A stretch of DNA of 64,000 bases from positions 1,550,001 through 1,614,000 of the forward strand of contig NZ_AP022605.1 in NCBI RefSeq assembly GCF_010728155.1, given 5' to 3'. Source of the DNA: Mycolicibacterium doricum (GTDB lineage: Bacteria > Actinomycetota > Actinomycetes > Mycobacteriales > Mycobacteriaceae). The translations under genes were made by a program, and so were the position numbers. Position 1 is the first letter of the stretch. Each line of letters begins with the position of its first letter. Positions 7,854-16,857 of this stretch are shown piece after piece. The notes under the pieces were generated by a model. The model ran no database searches. It was given only the letters and a program-made list of their open reading frames with translations, and was not told the DNA's origin.

Positions 7854-8150
7854 TCAGTGGCGCCGGCGCCATACGACGACGCCCAACACGACGGCTACCG
7901 CCGCGGCGACCGCGGCGACCGGCACCGACTTCTGCGCCTTGTCGGCGACGAGGTGCTGCGCCGTGTGTGCATTGTCAGCGACGCGCTGCTTCGTCTGGTC
8001 GACCTTGCCCCTCGCCTGCTGTTTGACGTCGAGTTTGGCCGACAGCGCCTCGACGGTCTCTCCGAGTTCATGGCGGGTGGCCTCGATGTCGGCCTCGATG
8101 TCGTCCACTCCGGCGTCGAGTCCGGGTTCTGGGCGGTCAGGTGTGGTCAT
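7854..8150 (-). CDS. DUF3618 membrane-anchored coiled-coil protein
   Basis: A 98-residue protein of the DUF3618 type: a Pro/Asp-rich start, then a helical segment ADIEATRHELGETVEALSAK with heptad spacing, KLDVKQQARGKVDQTKQRVAD, and a C-terminal membrane helix PVAAVAAAVAVVLGVVVW ending in basic RRRH. The topology suggests a cytoplasmic coiled coil on a membrane anchor. Function is unknown; the family often sits beside the holin-X type protein found here. The start is ATG 8150, overlapping the upstream stop as ATGA. An in-frame upstream extension runs antisense to nothing conserved and was not used. Confidence 0.8.
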   Translation of the reverse strand: MTTPDRPEPGLDAGVDDIEADIEATRHELGETVEALSAKLDVKQQARGKVDQTKQRVADNAHTAQHLVADKAQKSVPVAAVAAAVAVVLGVVVWRRRH

Positions 8151-8548
8151 GACGCTCGGTCCTTCGCCTCTTGGATGTCTGCCTTCACCGTTTGGACGGT
8201 TCGGGGGGCGGCAGGGGTCACTTCCTCGGCCTGCTTCTTGCTGACCAGCGCCGCGATCCCGGCGATGAGGAACAGCACCAGCGCGACGATCAGTGCCGCA
8301 GCCCAGACGGGCAACACCAGCGACAGCGCCGCCACCGCCGCGGCGATCACCGTCGTCAGCCCCAGGAAGGCGAAAAGCCCTGCGACGCTCAGCAGTCCGG
8401 CTCCGATGCCGACGTGCTTCGCGGACTCCTGGAACTCCCTCTGCGCCAACCGCAACTCGTCGCGTACCAGCCGCGACGTCTGGGTGGACAGTTGGCTCAT
8501 CAGTTCGCCGAGCGACGCGTCGGCGCCCGGATTCGAGTCGAGACTCAT
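8147..8548 (-). CDS. actinobacterial holin-X / phage-holin-superfamily III membrane protein
   Basis: A 133-residue protein with an amphipathic N-terminal helix (LGELMSQLSTQTSRLVRDEL, then RLAQREFQESAKHVGIGAG) and two strong membrane helices (LLSVAGLFAFLGLTTVIAAA and ALIVALVLFLIAGIAALVS). It ends in a soluble Lys/Glu-rich tail. This matches the PF07332 'putative actinobacterial holin-X' family. Despite the name there are no phage genes around it, so it is probably a housekeeping or stress-linked membrane protein. It is coupled to DUF3618 (ATGA overlap) and lies 74 bases after the GAF-ANTAR gene. Confidence 0.82.
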   Translation of the reverse strand: MSLDSNPGADASLGELMSQLSTQTSRLVRDELRLAQREFQESAKHVGIGAGLLSVAGLFAFLGLTTVIAAAVAALSLVLPVWAAALIVALVLFLIAGIAALVSKKQAEEVTPAAPRTVQTVKADIQEAKDRAS

Positions 8549-8622
8549 CACGCACCAACCCCTCTGTGTTGACTTCTGGAAACGGTGGTGCCCCGGCGTC
8601 GACGGACTGAAACCTCGCCGCG

Positions 8623-9399
8623 TCAGATTTCGGACGACGTCGCTTTCCTCGTCAGGTCGGTCGCGACCCGGGTGAGGGGGACGTTGGAGTCCTGCGAGAG
8701 TTTGCGCAAGAGCGCGAACGCCTGCACCGCGTCGACGCTGTAGCGCTCCATGATCATCCCCTTGGCCTGTCCGATGACGTCGCGGCTGGCCAGCGCCTGC
8801 CTGAACTGTTCGTCGCGGCGCGCAGAGTTCCACGCCACCGAGGAGTGGGCGGCGAAGATCAGTCCGATCTCGCGTGACTCTGCACCGAACGCTTCTGGTC
8901 GGTCGGCGTAGACGTTGATCGCGCCCATCGTCTCGTTGGCGATGAACAGCTGGAACGCCATGATGGACCGGACCGGCGTCCGCTCCAGGGCGTCTCGCCG
9001 ATATCGCGGGAACCGGTCGTCGCTCGCCAGGTCGGGGACATGGACCGTGCGTTCCTCCCACGCTGCGGTCAGGCACGGCCCTTCGCGGTGGCGTTCCTGG
9101 ATCTCGTCGAGCATGATCGGCCACTTGTGCGAGGCTGCCGGTGTGTCGATCTTTTTCCCGTTGCGGCTCACGGTCACTCCCGCGTAATCCGCGCCCGGAA
9201 TCTCTGCCGCGGCGTGTTCGACGAGTTCGGCGATCACCACGTCTGCATCGGCGTCGGTCCGACCGTGCAATTTCTGCACGAGTTCGGCGATCCGCCGGTG
9301 CACTCCATCACCGCCGGCAAGTTCATTCACCAGCACATTCCGATCATCTTCCTCCGATAAGTCGCTTAAGGTTACCGCCCCAGCCACCGGAAGATGCAT
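8623..9399 (-). CDS. GAF-ANTAR domain regulator
   Basis: A 258-residue two-domain protein. Residues about 40-190 form a GAF domain (EIPGADYAGVTVSRNGKKID, later RSIMAFQLFIANETMGAINV). The last about 65 residues are an ANTAR RNA-binding helix bundle: LASRDVIGQAKGMIMERYSV, then DAVQAFALLRKLSQDSNVPL. ANTAR proteins bind nascent RNA and prevent transcription termination; the GAF domain would sense a small ligand or signal. I chose ATG 9399 because it gives a plausible N-terminus; longer frames upstream are Arg-rich and unlikely. The two membrane genes downstream are the nearest possible targets. Bases 9400-9667 hold no gene that I can support. Confidence 0.85.
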   Translation of the reverse strand: MHLPVAGAVTLSDLSEEDDRNVLVNELAGGDGVHRRIAELVQKLHGRTDADADVVIAELVEHAAAEIPGADYAGVTVSRNGKKIDTPAASHKWPIMLDEIQERHREGPCLTAAWEERTVHVPDLASDDRFPRYRRDALERTPVRSIMAFQLFIANETMGAINVYADRPEAFGAESREIGLIFAAHSSVAWNSARRDEQFRQALASRDVIGQAKGMIMERYSVDAVQAFALLRKLSQDSNVPLTRVATDLTRKATSSEI

Positions 9400-9667
9400 G
9401 AACAGAACCCGTCGACCCCGTCGCGGCGTGACGACCTGCGACGCCACCGGTTCTGGTTCGGCGCAAGCGTTCGTGCTTCCAGGTTGGCGGCGGGGACTTG
9501 CACATCGCCCACGCCGTGAAGGGCGGGACGCTGATGACGCCGGCACTGGTGACCGGCTGGCTGTTGCTCGGGGCGGACGCACGGGTGGCGGTCGTCAGCG
9601 TTGTCCACGCTGGCCGTGCTGACCTATCAGATCGACATGCACGTGCGTCCGGACCGCAGATGAGGTC

Positions 9668-10165
9668 TCAGAGCGCCCGCAGGTAGCGCCGGGTGACCCC
9701 GCGTTGCAGCACTGAGGTGACGGGGCCGGCCAGCCTGCTCCACCATGTGCAGTGCCGCGAGAACGCCGCCACCTCGGCATACACCCGGTCGGTCGCCCGG
9801 TCGTAGCGCACGGCGAACAGCTCCTCACCGGTCTCCGCGTGCCCGGGCAGTGTGCCGTAGGCGAAGCCGCGACGGTCGGGTTCGTCGACGACGTAGACGA
9901 CGCGGCACGGCGCCTTCACCGGCCCGAAACCGACGATCACCTCGGAACCCACCTGGGCGACGTCGGTGGTCGGCCGGACGCGCAACCCTGCGCCGCGCAG
10001 CATCCCCCAGCGCATCACCGCGTCGGCAGCCTCGTCGAAGCGGGCGCGGCCGGACCCGATCACCGCGGACTCACGCACATGGTGGTATCCGGGCGGCATC
10101 GGTCCGGCCGTCGCGCCGACTTCGCGGTAGGTCAAAGGGACATCGGCGAGGTCGCTGAGCTTCAC
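9668..10165 (-). CDS. DUF1990 family protein
   Basis: A 165-residue protein resembling DUF1990 (START-like): an early LTYREVGATAG, then GYHHVRESAVIGSGRARFDE, a central VIVGFGPVKAPCRVVYVVDE and a C-terminal FSRHCTWWSRLAGPVTSVLQ. Homologs also occur in plants and bacteria, and no enzymatic role is established that I know of. The start is ATG 10165. It is divergent from the thioesterase gene with 42 bases between start codons. Confidence 0.78.
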   Translation of the reverse strand: MKLSDLADVPLTYREVGATAGPMPPGYHHVRESAVIGSGRARFDEAADAVMRWGMLRGAGLRVRPTTDVAQVGSEVIVGFGPVKAPCRVVYVVDEPDRRGFAYGTLPGHAETGEELFAVRYDRATDRVYAEVAAFSRHCTWWSRLAGPVTSVLQRGVTRRYLRAL

Positions 10166-10207
10166 CCCGCCACCTTCTCACCGCGTGCTCCCAATACGGT
10201 GAGCGGT

Positions 10208-10834
10208 GTGGCCAGTGAATCGACTCAGGCGCAGAACGGGGGCGGCTTCAACGCTCCCGAACCGACCACCCGCGGCGGACCCGACTACGGCCGGTTCGTC
10301 GAGGCGGTCCGGGAATTGCAGGACCTCGCCCGCTCGGCGGACGCCCCCGACGAGGTCGTCACCGAGGCGGCCGGGCTGATCGAGAAGGTCACCGGTCTGC
10401 TGGCGCCGTACCGTGCCGACGAGTGGACTTCACCGTCCGGGCGGCGGATGGACCTGCCCAACCGCGGCAACATCCTGCAGGTGCCGATGTTCCTCGCCGA
10501 GACGGACGACGGACGCATCGCGGGGGAGGCCACGTTTCGTCGCTTCCACCTCGGCCGCAACGGGGCCGCGCACGGCGGTGCGGTGGCCCTGCTGTTCGAC
10601 TCGGTGCTCGGGTACACCACCTACAAGCTGACTCAGAGCCGGTTCCAGCGCACCGCCTTCCTGCACGTGAACTACCGCAACATCGCGCCGGTGGAGAAGA
10701 CGTTGCGCGTCGAGGCCGGCATCGACCGGATCGAGGGGCGCAAGATCTTCGTCGAAGGCCGGCTGCTCGACGGTGACACCCTGCTCGCCGACGCGGAGGC
10801 GTTGTTCGTCCGACTCAACCCGGGGCAGCCGTGA
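10208..10834 (+). CDS. PaaI-type hot-dog thioesterase
   Basis: A 208-residue protein. The C-terminal two thirds are a hot-dog fold of the PaaI/4HBT class: RRFHLGRNGAAHGGAVALLF with the HGG motif and an acidic DSVLG helix, then RTAFLHVNYRNIAPVEKTLR and a last strand LLADAEALFVRLN. Such enzymes hydrolyse acyl- or aroyl-CoA thioesters. The N-terminal about 60 residues are helical. Start candidates are GTG 10208 and GTG 10199, three codons earlier. Its stop overlaps the start of the PGPGW membrane protein by 4 bp. Confidence 0.82.
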   Translation: MASESTQAQNGGGFNAPEPTTRGGPDYGRFVEAVRELQDLARSADAPDEVVTEAAGLIEKVTGLLAPYRADEWTSPSGRRMDLPNRGNILQVPMFLAETDDGRIAGEATFRRFHLGRNGAAHGGAVALLFDSVLGYTTYKLTQSRFQRTAFLHVNYRNIAPVEKTLRVEAGIDRIEGRKIFVEGRLLDGDTLLADAEALFVRLNPGQP

Positions 10835-11277
10835 CCGAGAACGACACCGAGGAACCGTCGCGCTGGTCGCTGATCAAAGACCGGCGGCAGCGCTGGCGTG
10901 ACGGACTGCGACGGCGGCCGCGCGTCGAGTTCTTCTACCGCATCGCCGTCGGCGTGGTCGGCCTCGTGGTGTTGGGGCTCGGCATCCTCACGATTCCCTA
11001 TCCAGGGCCGGGATGGGCAACCGTGTTCGTCGGCCTGGGCATTCTCGCCACCGAATTTCACTGGGCGAACCGTCTGCTGGTCTATGCCCGTGAACGCTAC
11101 GACCGGGTGATGGACTGGTTCCACGGCCAGCACGCCTTCATCCAGATCCTCGGCGGTCTTCTCACCGCGCTCGTCGTGTTCGCCACGCTGTGGCTGTTGG
11201 GTGCCGTGGACTGGGTTGCCCGAATCTTCGGCATCGACCACCAGTGGCTGAACAGTCCGTTCGGGTTGGGCCCCTGA
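10831..11277 (+). CDS. PGPGW-motif membrane protein (TIGR02611 type)
   Basis: A 148-residue integral membrane protein with the signature IPYPGPGWATVFVGLGILAT between two membrane helices (IAVGVVGLVVLGLGILT and about ILGGLLTALVVFATLWLLGA). A basic N-terminus (KDRRQRWRDGLRRRP) sits on the cytoplasmic side. Function is unknown; the family is conserved in actinobacteria. GTG 10831 overlaps the thioesterase TGA, so the two are translationally coupled. The next gene, thrS, starts 85 bases later. Confidence 0.85.
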   Translation: MTENDTEEPSRWSLIKDRRQRWRDGLRRRPRVEFFYRIAVGVVGLVVLGLGILTIPYPGPGWATVFVGLGILATEFHWANRLLVYARERYDRVMDWFHGQHAFIQILGGLLTALVVFATLWLLGAVDWVARIFGIDHQWLNSPFGLGP

Positions 11278-11362
11278 TCGTCGCAGCACGCTCGGGGAAG
11301 CGCGGTCGCACCGATAGCATGGTCGCGATCGACCGTCTCCCAACCACCGGAAAGAGTCACCG

Positions 11363-13429
11363 ATGAGCGCCGCCGCCAGCCCAGCCCCCGCAGCCCCGAT
11401 CCGGGTCGCTGCCGGGACGACCGCCGGGGCGGCCGTGCGTGACGCGGGGCTGCCGAGCCGGGGTGCACCTGACGCGATCGTCGTCGTCCGCGACGCCGAG
11501 GGCCGGTTACGCGACCTGTCGTGGGCGCCGGACACCGACGTCGAGGTCGTTCCGGTCCCCGCCGACACCGAGGACGGCCGAAGCGTGATCCGCCATTCGG
11601 CGGCGCACGTACTCGCCCAGGCGGTGCAGGACCTCTTCCCCGAGGCCAAACTCGGCATCGGACCGCCGATCACCGACGGCTTCTACTACGACTTCGACGT
11701 CCCACAGGCGTTCACCCCCGAAGACCTCGAGGCGCTCGAGAAGAAGATGCGCCAGATCGTCAAAGAGGGCCAGCTGTTCTCCCGGCGCGTCTACGAGTCC
11801 AAGGACGCGGCGCGCGCGGAACTGGCCGGCGAGCCGTACAAACTCGAGCTGGTCGACGACAAGTCGGGTGACCCCGAGGTGATGGAAGTCGGCCCCCCTG
11901 GCTCTGGTGACCAGCTGACCGCCTACGACAATCTCAACCCGCGCACCCGGGAACGCGTCTGGGGCGATCTGTGCCGAGGTCCGCACATCCCGACGACCAA
12001 GTACATCCCGGCGTTCAAGCTGACACGCAGTTCGGCTGCGTACTGGCGCGGCGATCAGGCCAACGCCAGTCTGCAGCGCATTTACGGCACGGCCTGGGAG
12101 TCGCAGGAGGCGCTGGACCGTCACCTCGAGCTGATCGAGGAGGCGCAGCGCCGCGACCACCGCAAGCTCGGTGTCGAGCTCGACCTGTTCAGCTTCCCGG
12201 ACGAACTCGGTTCCGGTCTGCCGGTCTTCCATCCCAAGGGCGGCATCGTCCGCAAGGAACTCGAGGACTATTCGCGGGCCAAACACCTCGAGGCCGGCTA
12301 CGAATTCGTCAACACACCGCACATCACCAAACAGCAGCTCTACGTCACCTCCGGGCACCTCGAGTGGTACGCCGAAGGGATGTTCCCGGCGATGCACATC
12401 GACGCGGAGTTCGACGCGGACGGCGAGGTACGCAGACCAGGGCAGGACTACTACCTGAAGCCGATGAACTGCCCGATGCATCACCTGATCTACCGGTCCC
12501 GCGGCCGGTCCTACCGGGAACTGCCGTTGCGGCTCTTCGAATTCGGATCGGTGTACCGCTACGAGAAGTCCGGTGTGGTGCACGGCCTGACCCGCGTACG
12601 CGGTATGACGCAGGACGATGCGCACATCTACACCACCCGCGAGCAGATGCGAGACGAGCTGGCGTCGCTGCTGCAGTTCGTCCTCGAGCTGCTGGCCGAT
12701 TACGGCCTCGACGAGTACTACCTGGAACTGTCGACCAAGGATCCCGACAAGTACGTCGGCTCCGACGAGATCTGGGAGGAAGCCACCGAGACGCTGCGCG
12801 AGGTGGCCGAGGCCTCCGGGCTGGATTTGGTGCCGGATCCCGGCGGCGCCGCGTTCTACGGGCCGAAGATCTCGGTTCAGGTCAAGGACGCGCTGGGACG
12901 CAACTGGCAGATGTCGACGATCCAGCTGGACTTCAACATGCCTGAGCGGTTCGAGTTGGAGTACACCGCCGCCGACGGCAGTAGGCAGCGGCCGGTGCTG
13001 ATCCACCGCGCACTGTTCGGGTCGATCGAGCGGTTCTTCGGGGTGCTGACCGAGCACTACGCCGGGGCGTTCCCGGCGTGGCTGGCACCGGTTCAGGTGG
13101 TCGGCATCCCGGTCGCCGACGCCCATGCTCCGTATCTGGAAGAGGTTGCAGTACAGCTGCATTCGCGCGGCGTGCGGGTCGAGGTGGACCGCAGTGACGA
13201 CCGGATGGCCAAGAAGATCGTCAACCACACCAACCAGCGGGTGCCGTTCATGCTCCTGGCCGGCGACAAAGACGTCGACGCCGGCGCGGTGAGCTTCCGC
13301 TTCGGTGACCGCACTCAGATCAACGGCGTGCCGCGCGACGAGGCGGTCGAGGCGATCGTCAGCTGGATCGCCGAGCGCCGCAACTCCGTCCCCACCGCCG
13401 ATCTGGTGAAGGTGGGCGCCGAACCGTGA
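11363..13429 (+). CDS. thrS: threonyl-tRNA synthetase
   Basis: A 688-residue class II synthetase that charges tRNA-Thr. In order: a short TGS domain (about 1-70), the editing/SAD domain beginning [20 protein letters not shown] (about 73-240) and the catalytic core (about 270-580). The core holds zinc ligands Cys in MNCPMHH (near 369), His in DDAHIY (near 420) and His in [13 protein letters not shown] (near 548); motif 2 is [16 protein letters not shown]. The C-terminal anticodon-binding domain starts [17 protein letters not shown]. The start is ATG 11363 after an AAAGAG-type ribosome site. It heads a co-directional run through pdxT/yebC. I looked for a T-box leader upstream and found none. 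Confidence 0.97.
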   Translation: MSAAASPAPAAPIRVAAGTTAGAAVRDAGLPSRGAPDAIVVVRDAEGRLRDLSWAPDTDVEVVPVPADTEDGRSVIRHSAAHVLAQAVQDLFPEAKLGIGPPITDGFYYDFDVPQAFTPEDLEALEKKMRQIVKEGQLFSRRVYESKDAARAELAGEPYKLELVDDKSGDPEVMEVGPPGSGDQLTAYDNLNPRTRERVWGDLCRGPHIPTTKYIPAFKLTRSSAAYWRGDQANASLQRIYGTAWESQEALDRHLELIEEAQRRDHRKLGVELDLFSFPDELGSGLPVFHPKGGIVRKELEDYSRAKHLEAGYEFVNTPHITKQQLYVTSGHLEWYAEGMFPAMHIDAEFDADGEVRRPGQDYYLKPMNCPMHHLIYRSRGRSYRELPLRLFEFGSVYRYEKSGVVHGLTRVRGMTQDDAHIYTTREQMRDELASLLQFVLELLADYGLDEYYLELSTKDPDKYVGSDEIWEEATETLREVAEASGLDLVPDPGGAAFYGPKISVQVKDALGRNWQMSTIQLDFNMPERFELEYTAADGSRQRPVLIHRALFGSIERFFGVLTEHYAGAFPAWLAPVQVVGIPVADAHAPYLEEVAVQLHSRGVRVEVDRSDDRMAKKIVNHTNQRVPFMLLAGDKDVDAGAVSFRFGDRTQINGVPRDEAVEAIVSWIAERRNSVPTADLVKVGAEP

Positions 13430-14145
13430 ACGGCGACGTCACCGGACCGGACGACCAGACAACTAGCGATGAGCGCTTGCGCGAAGAGCAGACGATTAGC
13501 GATGAGCGCTTGCGCGAAGAGCAGACGATTAGCGATGAGCGCTTGCGCGAAGAGCAGACGATTATCGACCACGGGGTCGGCGACCCGGACCACCTGCAGC
13601 GGCTGTGGACGCCGCACCGGATGAGCTACATCGCCGAGTCACCGATGAAGAAGGGCTCGGACTCGTCTCAATCCTCACAGCCGTTCACCGACATCCCCAA
13701 CCTGGCCGACGAGGATGGACTGGTGGTGGCCCGCGGTGAGCTGGTGTACGCGGTGCTCAACCTGTACCCGTACAACCCCGGACACCTGATGGTCGTGCCG
13801 TACCGCCGGGTGTCGGAACTGGAGGATCTCACCGACGCCGAGAGTGCCGAGCTGATGTCGTACACCCAGAAGGCGATCCGCGTGATCAAGGCGGTGTCGC
13901 GTCCGCACGGTTTCAACGTGGGGCTGAATCTAGGGCACTCGGCGGGCGGCTCACTCGCCGAACATCTGCACATGCACGTGGTGCCTCGGTGGGGCGGCGA
14001 CGCCAACTTCATCACGATCATCGGCGGGTCAAAGGTGATCCCGCAGCTGCTGCGCGAGACACGCGCGCTGCTGGCGACGGAGTGGGCGAAACAGGACCGG
14101 GGATCGGGCCGGGGCGAGGGAAGCCACGGGAGGTCGGACGCGTGA
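13426..14145 (+). CDS. HIT-family Ap4A phosphorylase (Rv2613c-like) with in-frame triple repeat
   Basis: A 239-residue HIT-superfamily protein. The catalytic histidine triad is [14 protein letters not shown] near residues 182-195. It is the ortholog, by position and sequence as I remember it, of M. tuberculosis Rv2613c, which splits diadenosine tetraphosphate by phosphorolysis. The core starts at [14 protein letters not shown]. The first about 45 residues contain three identical 11-residue units, [11 protein letters not shown], encoded by three perfect 33-bp repeats; M. tuberculosis has no such repeat as far as I recall. The units are charged and likely helical. GTG 13426 overlaps the thrS stop, and the gene's own stop overlaps pgsA. 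If translation started at an internal codon after the repeats the core would be intact, but no start with a good ribosome site lies there. Confidence 0.9.
   Translation: MNGDVTGPDDQTTSDERLREEQTISDERLREEQTISDERLREEQTIIDHGVGDPDHLQRLWTPHRMSYIAESPMKKGSDSSQSSQPFTDIPNLADEDGLVVARGELVYAVLNLYPYNPGHLMVVPYRRVSELEDLTDAESAELMSYTQKAIRVIKAVSRPHGFNVGLNLGHSAGGSLAEHLHMHVVPRWGGDANFITIIGGSKVIPQLLRETRALLATEWAKQDRGSGRGEGSHGRSDA
13465..13563. repeat. three perfect 33-bp tandem repeats inside the HIT gene
   Basis: Units at 13465-13497, 13498-13530 and 13531-13563, each starting AGCGATGAGCGCTTGCGCGA. The period is 11 codons, so changes in copy number keep the reading frame. Related single copies lie after the pdxS stop (18883-18910) and after the ruvA stop (25772-25801). 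Confidence 0.97.
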
Positions 14146-14810
14146 GCAACGTCTACCTGATGACCCGCGCCGCCTATGTCAAATTGTCGCGGCCACTGGC
14201 CAGGGCCGCGCTGCGGGCGGGGTTCACTCCCGACAGCATCACGATCCTGGGAACCGCGGGTACCGTGCTCGCAGCCTTGACCCTGTTCCCGGTCGGACAG
14301 CTGTGGTGGGGCGCATTCGCGGTGGGCCTGTTCGTGCTGGCCGACATGCTCGACGGCGCGATGGCGCGTGAACGCGGCGGCGGCACCAGGTTCGGCGCCG
14401 TGCTAGACGCGGCCTGCGACCGCATCGCCGACGGCGCCGTCTTCGCGGGTCTGCTGTGGTGGGCGGCGTTCGGCATGAACAGCCCGGCGCTGGTGGTGGC
14501 CACCCTGATCTGTCTGATCACCTCGCAGGTCATCTCCTACATCAAGGCTCGCGCCGAGGCCAGCGGTCTGCGCGGCGACGGCGGCCTCATCGAGCGCCCC
14601 GAACGACTGGTGATCGTGCTGACCGGCGCCGGCCTGTCGGGGGTGTCGTTCCTGCACATCCCGTGGCTGTTGCCCGTGGCGATGTGGATCCTGGCCGTGG
14701 CCAGCGTCGTCACGGTCCTGCAGCGGCTGCACACGGTGCGCAGCTCGCCGGGCGCGATGGACCGGCTCGAGCCCAAAGGCGAAGAGAAGCCGCCGGCGGA
14801 CGAATCGTGA
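14142..14810 (+). CDS. pgsA: phosphatidylinositol (phosphate) synthase, CDP-alcohol phosphotransferase
   Basis: A 222-residue membrane enzyme that joins CDP-diacylglycerol to inositol (phosphate), the first committed step to phosphatidylinositol and the mannosides of the mycobacterial envelope. The family signature D-x2-D-G-x2-A-R-x8-G-x3-D-x3-D is complete: DMLDGAMARERGGG followed by FGAVLDAACD near residues 68-94. Around it lie about six membrane helices, e.g. VVATLICLITSQVISYI. GTG 14142 overlaps the HIT stop and the TGA overlaps the acyltransferase GTG. The order pgsA, acyltransferase, pimA, NUDIX is the conserved mycobacterial PIM operon. Confidence 0.95.
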   Translation: MSNVYLMTRAAYVKLSRPLARAALRAGFTPDSITILGTAGTVLAALTLFPVGQLWWGAFAVGLFVLADMLDGAMARERGGGTRFGAVLDAACDRIADGAVFAGLLWWAAFGMNSPALVVATLICLITSQVISYIKARAEASGLRGDGGLIERPERLVIVLTGAGLSGVSFLHIPWLLPVAMWILAVASVVTVLQRLHTVRSSPGAMDRLEPKGEEKPPADES

Positions 14811-15730
14811 CCGCACGCGGCAGTTGGCTGCCCGGCACCGACCACCTGACGGACTGGGGTTACGCCGCCGGATGGCGGGTGGTGCGTGCCGTACCGGAAA
14901 CCGTGGCCCGCAGCGCGTTTGACGCGGGGGCGCGGTACTCGGCGCGCAACGGTGGCCCCGCGCAACTGCGCAAGAACCTCGCGCGGGTCATCGGTGTCGC
15001 GCCGCCCGACGTGCCCGAGGAGCTGATGCGCGCGTCGCTGGCCTCCTACGCCCGGTACTGGCGAGAAGCCTTCCGGCTGCCGACGATGGACCACCGCAAA
15101 CTGGGGCGGGAACTGACCGTCGACGGCATTCAGCATGTCTGGGACGCTCTCGAGGCGGGCCGCGGCGCCGTAGTGGCGCTGCCGCACAGCGGTAACTGGG
15201 ACATGGCGGGGGTGTGGCTGGTCCAGAACCACGGCAGGTTCACCACGGTGGCCGAACGGCTTCGCCCGGAGTCGCTGTTCAACCGTTTCGTCGCCTACCG
15301 CGAGAGCCTGGGCTTCGAGGTGATCCCGCTCTCCGGCGGGGAGCGCCCGCCGTATCAGCTGCTGCGGGACCGCTTGCGGGCCAACCGGGTGGTGTGCCTG
15401 ATGGCCGAACGCGACCTGACCCGCCAAGGCGTTGCGGTGGACTTTTTCGGCGAGCCGACGCGGATGCCGGCCGGACCGGCGAAGCTGGCCTGCGAGACCG
15501 GGGCGGCACTGCTGCCGGTGCACTGCTGGTTCGACGGCGACGGCTGGGGTATGCGGGTCTTCGCGCCGCTCGACACCTCCAGTGGCAATGTCGGGGTGAT
15601 CACCCAGGCGCTGGCGGACCGGTTCGCTGCCAACATCGCCGAACATCCCGAGGACTGGCACATGATGCAGCCGCAGTGGATCGCCGACCTCTCCGACGCA
15701 CGCCGCGCCCGGCTGGCCGGAGCCGGGTGA
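14807..15730 (+). CDS. patA: phosphatidylinositol mannoside acyltransferase
   Basis: A 307-residue member of the lysophospholipid/HtrB-type acyltransferase family. The catalytic His-x4-Asp is in ALPHSGNWDMAGVW near residues 125-135. A second conserved segment is CLMAERDLTRQGVAVDFFG with the catalytic Glu. In mycobacteria PatA moves palmitate from acyl-CoA onto the mannose of PIM1/PIM2, at the cytoplasmic face of the membrane. The start is GTG 14807, overlapping pgsA; it stops just before pimA. Position and length match Rv2611c. Confidence 0.93.
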   Translation: MTARGSWLPGTDHLTDWGYAAGWRVVRAVPETVARSAFDAGARYSARNGGPAQLRKNLARVIGVAPPDVPEELMRASLASYARYWREAFRLPTMDHRKLGRELTVDGIQHVWDALEAGRGAVVALPHSGNWDMAGVWLVQNHGRFTTVAERLRPESLFNRFVAYRESLGFEVIPLSGGERPPYQLLRDRLRANRVVCLMAERDLTRQGVAVDFFGEPTRMPAGPAKLACETGAALLPVHCWFDGDGWGMRVFAPLDTSSGNVGVITQALADRFAANIAEHPEDWHMMQPQWIADLSDARRARLAGAG

Positions 15731-15732
15731 CC

Positions 15733-16857
15733 ATGCGCATCGGCATGGTGTGCCCGTACTCCTTCGACGTGCCGGGCGGGGTGCAGTCCCACGTCCTGCA
15801 GTTGGCAGAGGTCATGCGCGAGCGCGGCCACGCGGTGAGTGTGCTGGCCCCGTCCTCACCGCGCGTCGACCTGCCCGACTACGTGGTCTCGGGCGGGCGC
15901 GCGGTGCCGATTCCCTACAACGGTTCGGTGGCGCGGTTGCGGTTCGGGCCCGCCACCCACCGCCTGGTGAAGAAGTGGCTCGCCCACGGCGATTTCGACG
16001 TCCTGCACCTGCACGAGCCCAACGCGCCGAGCCTGTCGATGCTGGCGTTGCAGGCCGCCGAGGGGCCGATCGTCGCGACGTTCCACACCTCGACCACCAA
16101 ATCGCTGACCCTGTCGGTGTTCCAGGGCATCCTGCGCCCGTACCACGAGAAGATCGTCGGCCGGATCGCCGTGTCGGACCTGGCGCGGCGCTGGCAGATG
16201 GAGGCGCTGGGTTCCGACGCGGTCGAGATTCCCAACGGGGTCGACGTCGCGTTCTTCGCTGACGCGCCCCGTCTCGACGGCTATCCGCGCCCGGGGCGCA
16301 CGGTGCTGTTCCTGGGCCGCTATGACGAGCCGCGCAAGGGGATGACCGTGCTGCTCGGGGCGTTGCCCGCCGTGGTGGCGCGGTATCCGGACGTGGAGAT
16401 CCTCATCGTCGGCCGCGGTGACGAGGGCGAGTTGCGCGAACAGGCCGGCCCGTTGGCGTCGCACCTGTGCTTCATGGGACAGGTCGACGACGCGGTCAAG
16501 GCGTCGGCGATGCGCAGCGCCGACGTGTACTGCGCGCCGAACACCGGCGGGGAAAGTTTCGGCATCGTGCTGGTGGAGGCGATGGCGGCCGGAACCGCGG
16601 TCGTAGCCAGCGACCTCGACGCGTTCCGCCGGGTGCTGTGCGACGGCGCGGCCGGCCGGCTGGTCACCGTCGGTGACGCCGAGGTGCTGGCCGCCGGGTT
16701 GATCGAGATGCTCGGCGACGAGAAGTCGCGGCAACGCTACATCGCCGCGGCGTCCGAAGTCGTCGGCCGCTACGACTGGTCCGTGGTGGCCGCCCAGATC
16801 ATGCGGGTCTACGAGACCGTCGCCGGGGCAGGAGTGAAGGTCCGGGTCGCGCCGTGA
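15733..16857 (+). CDS. pimA: phosphatidyl-myo-inositol alpha-mannosyltransferase
   Basis: A 374-residue GT4 (GT-B fold) enzyme that adds the first mannose from GDP-mannose to position 2 of phosphatidylinositol. The N-terminus MRIGMVCPYSFDVPGGVQSH carries the Gly-Gly loop. The acceptor side has HLHEPNAPSLSMLAL and TFHTSTTKS. The nucleotide-sugar side has FLGRYDEPRKGM and the E-x7-E motif in NTGGESFGIVLVEAMAAG near residue 270-287. ATG 15733 matches the known mycobacterial start; a GTG two codons earlier overlaps the previous stop and could also be used. The protein is a membrane-associated cytoplasmic enzyme and essential in M. smegmatis. Confidence 0.96.
   Translation: MRIGMVCPYSFDVPGGVQSHVLQLAEVMRERGHAVSVLAPSSPRVDLPDYVVSGGRAVPIPYNGSVARLRFGPATHRLVKKWLAHGDFDVLHLHEPNAPSLSMLALQAAEGPIVATFHTSTTKSLTLSVFQGILRPYHEKIVGRIAVSDLARRWQMEALGSDAVEIPNGVDVAFFADAPRLDGYPRPGRTVLFLGRYDEPRKGMTVLLGALPAVVARYPDVEILIVGRGDEGELREQAGPLASHLCFMGQVDDAVKASAMRSADVYCAPNTGGESFGIVLVEAMAAGTAVVASDLDAFRRVLCDGAAGRLVTVGDAEVLAAGLIEMLGDEKSRQRYIAAASEVVGRYDWSVVAAQIMRVYETVAGAGVKVRVAP

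Noticed and set aside
8147..8548. Holin-like protein as a sign of prophage
   Set aside because: No integrase, capsid, terminase or lysin genes lie nearby, and the holin-X family is chromosomal in actinobacteria.
9498..9686. 62-codon plus-strand frame before the DUF1990 gene
   Set aside because: No ribosome site, poor codon bias and no recognisable protein; overlaps the 3' end of the DUF1990 gene on the other strand.
11278..11362. T-box riboswitch upstream of thrS
   Set aside because: The gap is only 85 bases, with no T-box sequence or specifier-loop stem; too short for the element.
11507..13228. Long open frame (573 codons) on the minus strand opposite thrS
   Set aside because: It is a shadow of the high third-position G/C of thrS; composition is Val/Gly/Arg-rich without any domain. 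The same applies to long antisense frames at 30489-32273 (opposite secD/secF) and 59788-61989 (opposite the metallopeptidase, DUF3097 and rarA genes).
13465..13563. Possible CRISPR array
   Set aside because: The three units are contiguous without spacers, lie in a coding frame, and there are no cas genes.
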